Shown here: in pieces, positions 52,430 to 61,029 of the stretch
Layout of the letters: every line of letters begins with the position of its first letter
Position numbering within the stretch: position 1 is the stretch's first letter
Source of the DNA: Martelella sp. NC20
GTDB taxonomy: Bacteria > Pseudomonadota > Alphaproteobacteria > Rhizobiales > Rhizobiaceae
Direction of reading: 5' to 3'
Length of the DNA: 64,000 nucleotides
Assembly (NCBI RefSeq): GCF_013459645.1
Contig: NZ_CP054863.1
Location: 186,001 to 250,000, forward strand
Translations under genes and position numbers: made by a program
The notes under the pieces: generated by a model
Database searches by the model: none
Seen by the model: only the letters and a program-made list of their open reading frames with translations
Told to the model about the DNA's origin: nothing

Positions 52430-52987
52430 TTAGGCATAGTGCGAAGCGTAGCACGGCTTTCCATCCCACAGACGGGCATGAATGAAGGATTCCGGGTTGA
52501 AGCCACTGTTGGAGATCCTGACGCGGCGGGCAGGACCGATGAAGTGGTCGGCATACGGAACGACATGCTCGGTCATCGGCGCCTCATTCTCGCTCGATGC
52601 GTCAACCGATCCGATCGGCCGGACCTCGGCCATGGACTTGCCGACGAGCTTTGTGACCTGCCAGAAATCGACGTTGGTTTGGTCGTAGCCCCAGGATGCA
52701 ACGAAGATATGGCCGACCTCGATGCCAGCATTAGACGGCTGATATCGCGTCTTGCTCGCAAGTGTCCTGCGGCGGTCCCGAAAGCCTTCTTCGATCCGCT
52801 TGTCGCGCGCTTCCGGAGTTTTGAACCAATAATGCCACTCGTGGCGCGCACGCTTGCCGACGAACAGCTTGGCGCACGGCCTGCCACGATTTTCGAAAAG
52901 ATAGGCGACGGCATCGGATTCCAGATCGGAACGCTCTTCCGCACCCTCGGGGATGAAGTCTTCTCGTTTCGGTTTGTGCGTTTGCAT
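52430..52987 (-). CDS. Hypothetical protein
   Basis: A 185-residue soluble protein with no recognised family. It starts MQTHKPKREDFIPEG, has FVGKRARHEWHYWF and KTPEARDKRIEEGFRDRRRT, VGHIFVASWGYDQTNVDFWQVTKLV, and ends HARLWDGKPCYASHYA. The WHYWF and WGYDQTN segments look structured. It lies downstream of a long ParB-like gene, oriented the same way, 126 bp apart. Its homologues, if any, are probably plasmid-borne; function unknown. Confidence 0.6.
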   Translation of the reverse strand: MQTHKPKREDFIPEGAEERSDLESDAVAYLFENRGRPCAKLFVGKRARHEWHYWFKTPEARDKRIEEGFRDRRRTLASKTRYQPSNAGIEVGHIFVASWGYDQTNVDFWQVTKLVGKSMAEVRPIGSVDASSENEAPMTEHVVPYADHFIGPARRVRISNSGFNPESFIHARLWDGKPCYASHYA

Positions 52988-53113
52988 CGGTTTTGTCTCC
53001 GTATCGAACGGCGGAGAAAACAGCTTTCTCGGCTTTGTTCGCCGTTCACGGAAAAGACGGCCGCCCTCTACCTTGAGAGCGACCGCCCACCGGAGACCTG
53101 GGGGTGATGGAGC

Positions 53114-55075
53114 CTATTCAGCGGCTGTTTTCAGGAATGCCGGAAGCACGTCTGGTTCCGGATTTTCGGCTGGGGTTTGCTGCTGTTCATCAGATATCTC
53201 GAAGGCCATGCCCTCGGGCAACCAACGCGCTGTGCGTCGAGCCGTTTCCGGATCGATGCCGACACACTCGTCAGCGCCTTCCCGGAAAGCAGCTTCCATC
53301 GAGGCGGCCAGCGCGTTTTTCTTGAAATCGCGACGTTCATCGGCCCACTTCTGCCCGATCACATCAGCTGCAACGGCAAGGGCGTGCTTTTTGGGAACGC
53401 GCGACCAGTAATTCTTCGCGTCCGGACGCCAGCAATAGGCAACGTCAGTTTTGCAGCGGTGACCAATTTCCTCGACAACGGGCGCGCTGTGGTCGTCATT
53501 CGCCAACTGCTGCTGAACAGCTTGTGCCGTCGCCCAGGCGAACAGCGCCTGCTTCTTTTCGATCGGCAGGGCGGACATCGTGTTGAAGTCCTGAGGGGTT
53601 TCGAGCGAGATCCACGACAAGTCGAGCGTCCCCTTGATCTCGTCGAGCATCGCAGCCGCGACCGTGTCCTCCAGATATTCACGGCTCTTGAACACTTCCG
53701 CCTGACGCATCGAGATGTCGATCGGTGCGGCGGCATAGGCGATGGGCAGGCGGACGATCATCGAATAGAGCATCGCGTCGAACGCGGTTTGATAGTCGCT
53801 CGCAAGGTGAGCCTGCAGGTTCTGGTGCCTGATGGCGCGCAGATCTGCCGAAAGAGAATTCGACACGCCAGCTTCTTTGCGCTTTTCCTCGGCTGACATC
53901 GCTTCAGAACCTTCAGAGCGAACCTGCTGTGGCTTGTCGTTCGGATGCACCAGACCGGTCTCAACCCTCAACGCTCCGCGGTGATCGATGGACACAACGC
54001 AGCCTGCCCGGGCGCGCTGTTCATCGGTGTATTCCGACCGCTTCACGTCTGCGGATAGCGCCTCCAGATCGTTATGGAGTTGATCCCAGCGCGCCTGCAC
54101 CTCGTCGGTCCAGGCCTCCTCGCCGATCTCCTCCATCTGCTCGATCTCGCCGTTCAAGGCATCGAGCTTGGCCTGATCCTCGGGGGCCGGCCCGACGGGG
54201 AGGGGGTATTCGCGACCATAGCGCATATACTGGTCATAGGTGACCGAGAGATGCACATCGACCCACTTCCACTGACCTTTCAGCTTCTCGGCCTCCGCGT
54301 TCAATGCCTCGGTCGCCAAACGATGCAACAAAGCAACATCTTCAAGAACAACGTCATCATCGTCGGAAAACAGATCCTTGCGCAGTGCACCACCGGCCGC
54401 AGCATAGGCGTCGACGCCAACGAATTGTGCGACCGGATCAGTCGTCGCAACCTCGTTCTCTGTAGCCAGGTGGCGAACCTGATAGGGGTTGATGCCGTGA
54501 TAGGTAGACCTGAGCTGTTCGAAGATCTCGACCTGCCGGCTCCGGTCCTTGCAGATCGTGAACGCCGTCAGCGCGTCCAGGGAGAGTTCGTCGTTGCGAA
54601 AAGCCGTGAGAAGAACCGGATCGACCTCGGCCAGTTTGAGGCGGCGCTGCACGAGGTTTTCGGTGACGCCGAACTGGTTGGCGATCTCGGTCGTCTTGAA
54701 GCCCTTTTCGACCATGGCCGCAAAGGCTTCATACTGGTCGGCGGGATGCATATTGGCACGCACGACGTTTTCTGTCGTGGAGCTGATGAGAGCCTGCTCC
54801 TCGGTTTCGACCTTGCAGGGTACGGTCGTGTCGGCCGGCAGCGCGCCTTCTTCGATCAGCGCCTGCAGCTGCTTCAGCCGGCGGCCACCGCCATGGACCA
54901 GGAACTTGTTCTTGCCTGCGGGATAGACGAGCAGGTTTTGCTTGATGCCGCCGTCGGCTTTGATCGAGGCTTTCAGCTCCGCATCGGCGGCCGCACCGGC
55001 CTCGGTCTTCCGAACGTTGAGCGGGCTGAGCGTGAGCTGCTTGAGGGGGATGATCTTGATGGCGTTAGAGGTCAT
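53114..55075 (-). CDS. ParB/RepB/Spo0J-like plasmid protein (long form)
   Basis: A 653-residue protein. The N-terminal ParB nuclease-like domain is near residues 8-105 (NVRKTEAGAAADAELKASIK, FLVHGGGRRLKQL) and the HTH near 140-180 (KGFKTTEIANQFGVTENLVQRRLKL). A long C-terminal region of unknown fold follows, much longer than ordinary ParB. The ATG at 55075 (MTSNAIKIIPL) has GGAGAAC at good spacing; an upstream extension is unlikely. This type is common on rhizobial plasmids beside methylase/helicase and toprim genes. It is not the RepB of this cassette, so a role in DNA maintenance, transfer or modification is possible. Confidence 0.82.
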   Translation of the reverse strand: MTSNAIKIIPLKQLTLSPLNVRKTEAGAAADAELKASIKADGGIKQNLLVYPAGKNKFLVHGGGRRLKQLQALIEEGALPADTTVPCKVETEEQALISSTTENVVRANMHPADQYEAFAAMVEKGFKTTEIANQFGVTENLVQRRLKLAEVDPVLLTAFRNDELSLDALTAFTICKDRSRQVEIFEQLRSTYHGINPYQVRHLATENEVATTDPVAQFVGVDAYAAAGGALRKDLFSDDDDVVLEDVALLHRLATEALNAEAEKLKGQWKWVDVHLSVTYDQYMRYGREYPLPVGPAPEDQAKLDALNGEIEQMEEIGEEAWTDEVQARWDQLHNDLEALSADVKRSEYTDEQRARAGCVVSIDHRGALRVETGLVHPNDKPQQVRSEGSEAMSAEEKRKEAGVSNSLSADLRAIRHQNLQAHLASDYQTAFDAMLYSMIVRLPIAYAAAPIDISMRQAEVFKSREYLEDTVAAAMLDEIKGTLDLSWISLETPQDFNTMSALPIEKKQALFAWATAQAVQQQLANDDHSAPVVEEIGHRCKTDVAYCWRPDAKNYWSRVPKKHALAVAADVIGQKWADERRDFKKNALAASMEAAFREGADECVGIDPETARRTARWLPEGMAFEISDEQQQTPAENPEPDVLPAFLKTAAE

Positions 55076-55308
55076 TCTTGTTCTCCGGTATCGGCCGGGA
55101 GGAAAGATTTTCTCTCCTTTTGGAAGCCCGGCAACCGGGCTTCGCTGAACTCTTCCTCTGTCTATTAGTGAAAACGAAACAGCTGGCAAAATCAACGTTT
55201 CGGTTGCCTTTTGTTCTTTCATATGTTGCATAAGCTTCGTTGCGGACATTTCGCAGCCAAGGCCCCCACTTTGGCGAAACCCCTGTACGAGGCAGGCGCC
55301 GCAACAAA

Positions 55309-55340
55309 AAACGGGCTTCGCCGCTGCGCGAAGCCCGTTT
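55309..55340 (-). terminator. Rho-independent terminator
   Basis: A perfect 13-bp stem (AAACGGGCTTCGC with GCGAAGCCCGTTT) around a 6-base loop. On the minus strand it is followed by a T-run (from AAAAAA on plus). It lies 23 bp downstream of the anti-sigma gene stop, so it ends the sigma/anti-sigma transcript. Confidence 0.88.
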
Positions 55341-55362
55341 GGTTTCGATGCCTATAGCGCGT

Positions 55363-56214
55363 CTAGTTTTCAACCGTGGGTGCCACGAAATCAGAAGAGG
55401 CGGGGCCCAGTGGTTTATCAACCGAGGCCGCGATTGTTGATTCCGGCTTCGTAAAGTGCAGCCCTCGGATCGATGCCTCCACCGTATTGGCGATACGATC
55501 CGCATCCAAATCTTCAGCATCGGTGGTCAAGGCGACAGTCATGGGGCCAACGCTCATGAAATGCGCTATGGTGTCGCCACTTTTGTTAACTTCGGTTCGG
55601 CTTCTGACCATGTCTTGCGAAGGCTGCATGAAGATTTTCAGAGTTTTCCCGTTCGCACCTTGATAAGTCAGACGAACGACGCCGTCCTGCGGCGTGGTTG
55701 GCTCTACTCGCGACACGAGCCGGTACCCTTCAGATGAGAGATCAGGAGCGGGAAATGCGAGCCAGAGCCGATTTTCAAGCGACCCCGCCTGGGCCGTCAC
55801 CGTTGATACCGGATGCGGGGAAATGGAATTTTCCGACAACGTCACGGCATTCATGAACGCGGTGGGTAGCGTCGCTCTATGAGGCCGGAACTCATCATAG
55901 AAGTAGCCGAGCAGACCAGCGCCAGCCAGTGCGGCGGCCAGCGAGGCTGCCCTGGCAAGACTTGCGCCGGTGCGGGCCTGCCTGTTCCAGACTGCTGCAC
56001 GCAGATGGGCAGGGACCGGCTCCACCTTATGGTTGAGGCAGACCTGCCGGAGAAGATCGTTCTGCCGGCGCACCTCCTCGACGAATTCCCGCGCCGTCGG
56101 ATTGGAATCCAGGAAGGATTCGACGGCGGCCTTCCGTTCAGGGTCGTCTTCCAGCAACCCATCAGCGAATGCCAAGAGATCGAGTTCCTGTATCCTGTCT
56201 GATCTGGAATTCAT
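55363..56214 (-). CDS. Anti-sigma factor (membrane-anchored)
   Basis: A 283-residue protein with a cytoplasmic sigma-binding N-terminus (ELDLLAFADGLLEDDPERKAA, about residues 10-30), one central transmembrane helix (SLARAASLAAALAGAGLLGYF, about residues 84-104) and a periplasmic C-terminal domain. The H-x3-C-x2-C zinc motif of ZAS proteins is absent. The start overlaps the sigma gene by 4 bp, so the two are co-translated. It probably holds the ECF sigma inactive until an envelope signal triggers release. Confidence 0.82.
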   Translation of the reverse strand: MNSRSDRIQELDLLAFADGLLEDDPERKAAVESFLDSNPTAREFVEEVRRQNDLLRQVCLNHKVEPVPAHLRAAVWNRQARTGASLARAASLAAALAGAGLLGYFYDEFRPHRATLPTAFMNAVTLSENSISPHPVSTVTAQAGSLENRLWLAFPAPDLSSEGYRLVSRVEPTTPQDGVVRLTYQGANGKTLKIFMQPSQDMVRSRTEVNKSGDTIAHFMSVGPMTVALTTDAEDLDADRIANTVEASIRGLHFTKPESTIAASVDKPLGPASSDFVAPTVEN

Positions 56215-56726
56215 TTCACGCGCCTCAGCAAGGTCGTTTTCGGGGATCGGGAACGGTTTTCCCGCAGGGCGGCCCGCCCTCTGGAGAGCCTTGATCGTAC
56301 GGTGCCAACAGGCAGATCCAACAGTTCGGCAACCTCATCATAAGCCATTCCATCAAGAGCGACGAGGAGTATGATTACGCGCTGGTCGGCAGGGAGGCGG
56401 TCGAGTGCCTCTGCGATGCCGATGCATTCAACCCGATCCTCCTGATCAGGCAACTGGACCGCGACCCTGTCGATCGCCTCCTGATCATAAGGCGTCGAGC
56501 CGGGTTTCTGCGTTCGGACGCGATCAATATAGGTCCGATATAAAATCCGAAACAGCCAGGATCGCAAACGTCCCTTGCGGCCCCACAGGCGCCACTTCCT
56601 CAACGCGCGCTCCAGGGTATCCTGAACGAGATCGTCGGCTTCGTCCTGATCCCGGGTCAATGCGAAAGCATATCGCCGCAGATGCGGTATCTGCCTCTCG
56701 ATCATCCACCGCAGGTCATCGCTCAT
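56211..56726 (-). CDS. ECF-family RNA polymerase sigma factor
   Basis: A 171-residue sigma factor with regions 2 (YAFALTRDQDEADDLVQDTL, about residues 19-38; WLFRILYRTYID) and 4 (ALDRLPADQRVIILLVALDG and DEVAELLDLPVGTVRSRLSRGRAAL, about 108-155). Its own promoter shows GGAAC-N17-CGTC, and an identical motif drives the divergent gene at 56907, so it probably recognises this pair and autoregulates. It is coupled to the anti-sigma gene. The stimulus is unknown; target genes point to the envelope. Confidence 0.9.
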   Translation of the reverse strand: MSDDLRWMIERQIPHLRRYAFALTRDQDEADDLVQDTLERALRKWRLWGRKGRLRSWLFRILYRTYIDRVRTQKPGSTPYDQEAIDRVAVQLPDQEDRVECIGIAEALDRLPADQRVIILLVALDGMAYDEVAELLDLPVGTVRSRLSRGRAALRENRSRSPKTTLLRRVK

Positions 56727-56761
56727 ATTTCTTATCCTGACATTCAGTCGCTACAGCAACT

Positions 56762-56787
56762 GACGGGCCTGGACAGAAAAAAGTTCC
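56762..56787 (-). promoter_or_regulatory. ECF-type promoter of the sigma/anti-sigma operon
   Basis: GGAAC (56787-56783 on the minus strand) and CGTC (56765-56762) with a 17-bp spacer, 36 bp upstream of the sigma start. It is identical in form to the promoter at 56800-56825, suggesting autoregulation by the same ECF sigma. Confidence 0.75.
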
Positions 56788-56799
56788 CAAAAAAAGAAT

Positions 56800-56825
56800 G
56801 GAACCAATCATCGCCTGCCGTCGTC
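56800..56825 (+). promoter_or_regulatory. ECF-type promoter of the divergent envelope-protein operon
   Basis: GGAAC (56800-56804) then CGTC (56822-56825) with a 17-bp spacer, about 80 bp upstream of the DUF4168 gene. It lies back to back with the sigma promoter, with only 12 bp between their -35 boxes. GGAAC with a CGTT/CGTC -10 is the form used by EcfG-type and related ECF sigmas. Confidence 0.75.
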
Positions 56826-56906
56826 TGTTGTGTCGCCATGATGGCAAATCAGTCAACCCGCGACGACATGCTGCCTGGTATCGTTGTTGCAAATTGAAAG
56901 GACGAC

Positions 56907-57308
56907 ATGACCTACCCATTCCAGAGAAAACTCGCCGCATCCATGATTGCCGTTGCCGCATTCTCGATGTCTTCCACGGCCGTCTTTGCACAACAAGCTC
57001 CTGCGCCAGCCCCGACGCCTTCCGGCGCGCAGGGCTCGTCCGCGATCGATCAAGAGGCGATCGACAACTTCGCCGTGGCATCGATTGAAATTCAGCAAAT
57101 CCTGGCCAAATGGGAGCCTCGGCTCAACAGCGCGCAAAGCGAGGCTCAGGTCCAGGAAATCAGGGAAAATCAGCAGGAAGAGCTGATGGCGGCGCTGCAG
57201 GCCAATGACCTTGATATCACGGCTTATAACACGATTCTTCAGGTGGCCAACAATGACCCTGAGCTCGCGCAGAGAATTCAGCAGCGGCAGCAACAGTTGC
57301 TGCAATAA
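56907..57308 (+). CDS. DUF4168 secreted protein
   Basis: A 133-residue secreted protein of the DUF4168 type: signal peptide (LAASMIAVAAFSMSSTAVFA, cut after FAQQ), a Pro/Ala linker, and a helical domain with EAIDNFAVASIEIQQILAKWEPRL and FNDPEL-like NNDPELAQRIQQRQQQLL tail. It is the first gene of an ECF-controlled operon divergent from the sigma gene. Function unknown; probably periplasmic and stress-related. Confidence 0.82.
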   Translation: MTYPFQRKLAASMIAVAAFSMSSTAVFAQQAPAPAPTPSGAQGSSAIDQEAIDNFAVASIEIQQILAKWEPRLNSAQSEAQVQEIRENQQEELMAALQANDLDITAYNTILQVANNDPELAQRIQQRQQQLLQ

Positions 57309-57399
57309 CGGCTACCTCTATTCAAGAGAAGAGGAACCCCGCACCGGTCATGGCATATGGAACGCCGTGGCCGGAACAAAGCAGAAGGAGGACTGAACG

Positions 57400-57615
57400 A
57401 TGCGTAAACTGCTCACGCTGGCCTTTTCCGGGCTGATGCTCATGGGACTTGCCGCTTGCGGTGACGAGAATGCAGGCGACAACGCAAACAGTAACCCTGA
57501 CATGACGGCTCCCGCGGAACCGGGCATGGCTCCGGCCGATCCAGGCGGCGGCGCAACAACACCGCCGAGCCCGGGTGAGGGAACAAATCAGGGCTCCGGC
57601 TCCGGCCAATTCTGA
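57400..57615 (+). CDS. Small Pro/Gly-rich lipoprotein
   Basis: A 71-residue lipoprotein: signal peptide ending LAAC (MRKLLTLAFSGLMLMGLAAC), then an acidic and Pro/Gly-rich mature part (GDENAGDNANSNPDMTAPAE and PSPGEGTNQGSGSGQF). No family is recognised; such proteins are often surface or periplasmic spacers. The AGGAGG ahead of the ATG is a strong ribosome-binding site. It follows the DUF4168 gene by 91 bp and likely shares its ECF promoter. Confidence 0.75.
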   Translation: MRKLLTLAFSGLMLMGLAACGDENAGDNANSNPDMTAPAEPGMAPADPGGGATTPPSPGEGTNQGSGSGQF

Positions 57616-57634
57616 AAAATTCTTGACAATAGCA

Positions 57635-57666
57635 GGGACGGAACCGGTCTCCTCCGGTTTCGTCCC
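57635..57666. terminator. Long hairpin after the small lipoprotein gene
   Basis: GGGACGGAACCGG pairs with CCGGTTTCGTCCC (one G-T wobble) around a 6-base loop. There is no T-run after it. The left half also contains GGAAC with CGTC 16 bp on, so it mimics an ECF promoter and may be either a terminator or a promoter-like site. Confidence 0.5.
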
Positions 57667-57800
57667 GTAGCCTATCAACTTCAGTGGGTCCATTCAGGTG
57701 CTATCGCTGGAAAGCGGCGACCCGGCGGGCGGAACTCAAGCACCAATGACCGACGAGATTCCGAACTGCTGATATGCGAATCAAACAAGGTAATGGTGTA

Positions 57801-57965
57801 ATGTATAGAACTGCGATGTGTTTAATTTTTGGTGTTGCTTTCCTAGGATTGACCGCCTGCAACGGCAACCAGACGAAGCCGGTCAATGGATCTTATTCCT
57901 CCACTGGCTTTGACAGCAGCGCGCCCGTCAAGGTGAACCCTGACGCAGGGGGAAGTCCTTTCTGA
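57801..57965 (+). CDS. Small lipoprotein
   Basis: A 54-residue lipoprotein: MYRTAMCLIFGVAFLGLTAC with a lipobox LTAC, then a short polar mature part (NGNQTKPVNGSYSSTG, ending PDAGGSPF). No family recognised. Ribosome-binding site AAGGTAATG is upstream with long spacing. Likely outer-membrane or periplasmic; separate from the preceding operon because of the hairpin between. Confidence 0.6.
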   Translation: MYRTAMCLIFGVAFLGLTACNGNQTKPVNGSYSSTGFDSSAPVKVNPDAGGSPF

Positions 57966-58211
57966 TCTACACATGTCGCGGTCTGCCTCCGAGGGATCGC
58001 AATCCTGTCCAGGCCGGGAACTTTTGACACGGGCGAGGATCGCGATTGTCGCCAGCCTAACCTGGCTTATGTGATGTCGGTGATCCACCTGCATCAGCTT
58101 TGATCCGACTACCACCTGATAGTGCGGATCCGTTTCGACCCCGGTTCCCGGCCACGGGCGCGCTTTCCGACCGTCGACACATGCTTCCATTGTTCGAACG
58201 GAGAACAACAG

Positions 58212-58844
58212 ATGAGCAGGGTTTCCACAGCTATTGCCTTCGCTGGATTTTTGTTTGCGGGTGCGAGCTTCGCCGAGGACTACAGATGCGCCAGCTTCGC
58301 GAATGACCTTGACGAGCAGGCGAGCGGGCAGATTGGCGGTGAGGCGAGCGCTGGTTATCAATTTGCGGTGTCACAGGGCATCGTTGATGGCGTATTTGCA
58401 GCCAGCCGGAGAACGACACTGGCAGGCCCGCAGAACCAGACGCGTGAGCAGTTCAGGCAGGCTGTTGCCGGCAGGTGTTCCAGTCATCCCGATGAGACCG
58501 TCGAAGAGGCTGCGCTCACCGTTTCCGGGCTGCTTCCGGACGCTGCCGAGTATCGGCACCTGTCACTACTTGAGTTCAATTTTACGAAGAGTGCCATCGT
58601 GGGAGAGAAAGTGTCGCTATCCGGAAGTCTCCTGGTCAGCAGCAGCACTGCGACCCTTTTCAGCGAAGGGTCGAATACCGACTCGATCAAAATCGATATA
58701 GCACAGCTCGCTCGCGCCGATCGGGAATACCTTCTGGAGAACTGCACCGATTTCTGTCAGATCACTATAAATGGCACAGTATCAATGATGAAGTTCAGCG
58801 AAGGCCTGACGGCTGATAGCATTGAGTATGTTGACTTGCGTTAA
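58212..58844 (+). CDS. Secreted hypothetical protein
   Basis: A 210-residue protein with an N-terminal signal peptide (AIAFAGFLFAGASFAED, cut near residue 21) and a mature domain with a helical part (GYQFAVSQGIVDGVFAASRR) and a beta-rich C-terminal half (KVSLSGSLLVSSSTATLF, ITINGTVSMMKFS). Four Cys residues in the mature part may form disulfides (YRCASFAND, GRCSSHPD, LLENCTDFCQI). Family not recognised. The ATG at 58212 has GGAG at good spacing. Confidence 0.65.
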   Translation: MSRVSTAIAFAGFLFAGASFAEDYRCASFANDLDEQASGQIGGEASAGYQFAVSQGIVDGVFAASRRTTLAGPQNQTREQFRQAVAGRCSSHPDETVEEAALTVSGLLPDAAEYRHLSLLEFNFTKSAIVGEKVSLSGSLLVSSSTATLFSEGSNTDSIKIDIAQLARADREYLLENCTDFCQITINGTVSMMKFSEGLTADSIEYVDLR

Positions 58845-59033
58845 TAGTTTCCCTGCTCTGACCGCCTACTTTCGCAGACTGAAGAGCTCTCCCGCGGCGA
58901 ACGACGATGGCACCCGCACAGAATGGAATTTTACCAGCGGCTCAGGCGAAGCGTTTTCAAAAACTGTCAATCTGCGTTGTAATTTACAACGCCGATTGAC
59001 ATACCAATGCCGACCACCCTACGCCTCAAAGGT
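58845..59033. other. Intergenic stretch with a 19-bp palindrome
   Basis: No gene seen. A perfect palindrome GCGTTGTAATTTACAACGC lies at 58974-58992 (arms GCGTTGTAA and TTACAACGC around T). It is between a convergent pair (secreted protein and small membrane protein), so it is either a terminator-type dyad or an operator. Confidence 0.6.
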
Positions 59034-59249
59034 TCAAATTCTATTGCCCTTAATGATGTGGCGAATACCCCATCCCGCCGCCGCGATGAGTCCAGCGAGC
59101 ATAATCAACAGAATCATGCTCTGGGCTTCGACGCCGCCGCGCCGGCCGCTATCAAAAATTTGGATCAGCGTCACCACGGTCACAATCGCAATCAGGCCTG
59201 CAATCAAAAGGCAACCCCAGAATAACCCATCGGCAAGTTTACGAAGCAT
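59034..59249 (-). CDS. Small two-helix membrane protein
   Basis: A 71-residue membrane protein (MLRKLADGLFWGCLLIAGLI, then VTVVTLIQIFDS, MILLIMLAGLIAAAGWGIRH) with two hydrophobic helices and a short loop. No family recognised. The ATG at 59249 is preferred over a TTG twelve bases upstream because GGAG lies just before it. Possibly an inner-membrane accessory protein. Confidence 0.55.
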   Translation of the reverse strand: MLRKLADGLFWGCLLIAGLIAIVTVVTLIQIFDSGRRGGVEAQSMILLIMLAGLIAAAGWGIRHIIKGNRI

Positions 59250-59453
59250 TCCGCTCTCCAATTTGCGCGTGATCTTCGTTAAATAAGCATTACATCTTAT
59301 TCAAGGTTTCAGTTTCTTGGCGGGCTTTTTTGCTCGGCGTGCGCGCCTACCGTTTAAATATCAAAAAAAAGCCGATTTCATTTCTAGCAGTGCCCCCAGA
59401 TGTCAATTGCCAGCGCTTGGCACGCTGGCAAGGTCCGCGTTAACAGTTCACTC

Positions 59454-59663
59454 TTAGTCGCGGATGCTCCAAAATATGAACCATATGAAAAACGCCAATG
59501 CAATCACGGCGGCTCCCCCATATGCCCATAGTCGCCAACCTTGATCGGAGATCAGATAAGCAATCCCGAACAGAAGCGCTCCGAATTCAGCGGTTATAAG
59601 AAGCGAGGCGCAGATAGCATCTGCTAAGGTATTGATGGGATCAGACTCTCTACGCGATCCCAT
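59454..59663 (-). CDS. Small two-helix membrane protein
   Basis: A 69-residue membrane protein (MGSRRESDPINTLADAICAS, then ITAEFGALLFGIAYLI and LWAYGGAAVIALAFFIWFIFW) with two hydrophobic helices and a polar N-terminus. It resembles its neighbour at 59034-59249 in size and layout and may be an unrelated small inner-membrane protein. ATG at 59663 (GTG at 59666 is an alternative). No family recognised. Confidence 0.5.
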   Translation of the reverse strand: MGSRRESDPINTLADAICASLLITAEFGALLFGIAYLISDQGWRLWAYGGAAVIALAFFIWFIFWSIRD

Positions 59664-59666
59664 CAC

Positions 59667-59876
59667 ATCTGCATCCCGATATGATGAAAAGGCTTTGACC
59701 TAGTCGCTGGCAGAACAGATAGTCCGGATTCTGAATCAATTCTTACAAATACGCGTAAGAAAACGCGCGTGGCAGCAAACGCTACCGCGAAAAACTTTAG
59801 CAGCATAGTTTCAATTCCCGTATCGTGTGAGTATCGCGAACTATCGATACTGAAAGTTGATCGATAGTCCCGCTTC
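59667..59876. other. Intergenic region left of the IS630 element
   Basis: About 200 bp without a gene. It contains repeated pieces around CGATAGT/CTATCGAT (59838-59865). It ends in the TA target dinucleotide of the insertion. Confidence 0.35.
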
Positions 59877-60958
59877 TAGTGGTTTGATTCCAACGTTTGG
59901 AACCCTCGGTTTCGTGCGGTGATGATGTCCTCGGGATCGGCTTTCCAGACAAATGGCTTGGGACAGTCAGCATTGTATTCGCGCACGAAACGGTTGATTG
60001 CGGCCTGCAGATCGACGACGGAATGGAAGACCCCGTATTTGAGCCTTCGCCGTGTGAGTTTGGCGAAGAAGCCCTCGACGGCGTTGAGCCAGGAGCAGGA
60101 TGTCGGGGTGAAGTGGAAGGTCCAGCGCGGATGGCGGGCGAGCCAGGCGCGGACCTTGTCCTTTTTGTGTACGGCGTAATTGTCGAGGATGACGTGGATG
60201 GCCTTGTCTTGCGGCACCTCGCGCTCGATGCGGTTGAGGAAGCGGATGAACTCCTGATGGCGGTGGCGCTGCATGTTCTGGCCGATGACCGTGCCATCCA
60301 GCACGTTGAGCGCGGCAAACAGAGTGGTGGTGCCGTGGCGCTTGTAATCGTGGGTCATGGTGCCGGCACGGCCCTTCTTCATCGGCAGTCCGGGCTGGGT
60401 TCTGTCGAGAGCCTGTATCTGTGATTTCTCGTCAACCGACAGCACCACGGCATGGGCCGGCGGGTCGACATAAAGACCAACGATGTCGGTGAGCTTTTCG
60501 GCGAAGGCTGGATCGTTGGAGAGTTTGAACTGCCTCCAGCGATGCGGGCTGAGACCGTGAGCCTTCCAGATCGCCTGAACCGTCGAGGCCGCGATGCCGG
60601 CGACCCTGGCCATGGCGCGCAGCGTCCAGTGTGTTGCCTCGTGCGGCGGCGGTTCCTGCGTCAAGCGGACGATCTCGGCAACACGCTCCGGCGGGACCGG
60701 CGCCTTGCCGGGTGGCCGGGACCGGTCATGAAGCAGGCCGTCGACGCCCTCATGCATGAACCGCTCCTGCCAGCGCCACACACAGGTTTTCGACTTGCCG
60801 GTCTCGGCCATGATCGCCGAGGTGCCCAGACCATCGTCGCTCAGAAGGATGATACGTGCCCGCCAGACGTGCTTCTGTGGGCTGTTCGGGGCCGCGACGA
60901 TGGCGCTCAATCGCTGCCGGTCGTCGGGAGATACCGTAAAGGAAATGTTGCTGCGCAT
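59876..60958 (-). CDS. IS630-family transposase
   Basis: A 360-residue transposase of the IS630-Tc1-mariner superfamily: N-terminal HTH (GLGTSAIMAETGKSKTCVWRWQ), then the catalytic DDE region with VLSVDEKSQIQALDRTQPGL (D), HVILDNYAVHKKDKVRAWLA (D) and SWLNAVEGFFAKLTRRRLK (E). The ATG at 60958 is the chosen start. The stop TAG at 59876-59878 contains the TA target dinucleotide. Full length and intact. Confidence 0.92.
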   Translation of the reverse strand: MRSNISFTVSPDDRQRLSAIVAAPNSPQKHVWRARIILLSDDGLGTSAIMAETGKSKTCVWRWQERFMHEGVDGLLHDRSRPPGKAPVPPERVAEIVRLTQEPPPHEATHWTLRAMARVAGIAASTVQAIWKAHGLSPHRWRQFKLSNDPAFAEKLTDIVGLYVDPPAHAVVLSVDEKSQIQALDRTQPGLPMKKGRAGTMTHDYKRHGTTTLFAALNVLDGTVIGQNMQRHRHQEFIRFLNRIEREVPQDKAIHVILDNYAVHKKDKVRAWLARHPRWTFHFTPTSCSWLNAVEGFFAKLTRRRLKYGVFHSVVDLQAAINRFVREYNADCPKPFVWKADPEDIITARNRGFQTLESNH

Positions 60959-61029
60959 GCCGCAGACTCGCACATCTCAAAGCGGTTGGGAATCAACCAA
61001 CGGACTCCTTTGATCCGATCAATCCACTA
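59877..61029. mobile_element. IS630-family insertion sequence with TA target duplication
   Basis: The element lies between two TA dinucleotides (59877-59878 and 61028-61029), as expected for IS630 insertion at TA. The termini read TAGTGGTTTGATTC at the left and, reversed, TAGTGGATTGATC at the right; these are short inverted repeats. It inserted at the stop of the gene 61027-61413, whose own stop codon TAG is preserved. Confidence 0.85.

Noticed and set aside
54074..55168. 364-codon plus-strand frame over the ParB-like gene
   Set aside because: Antisense shadow of a gene with ParB motifs.
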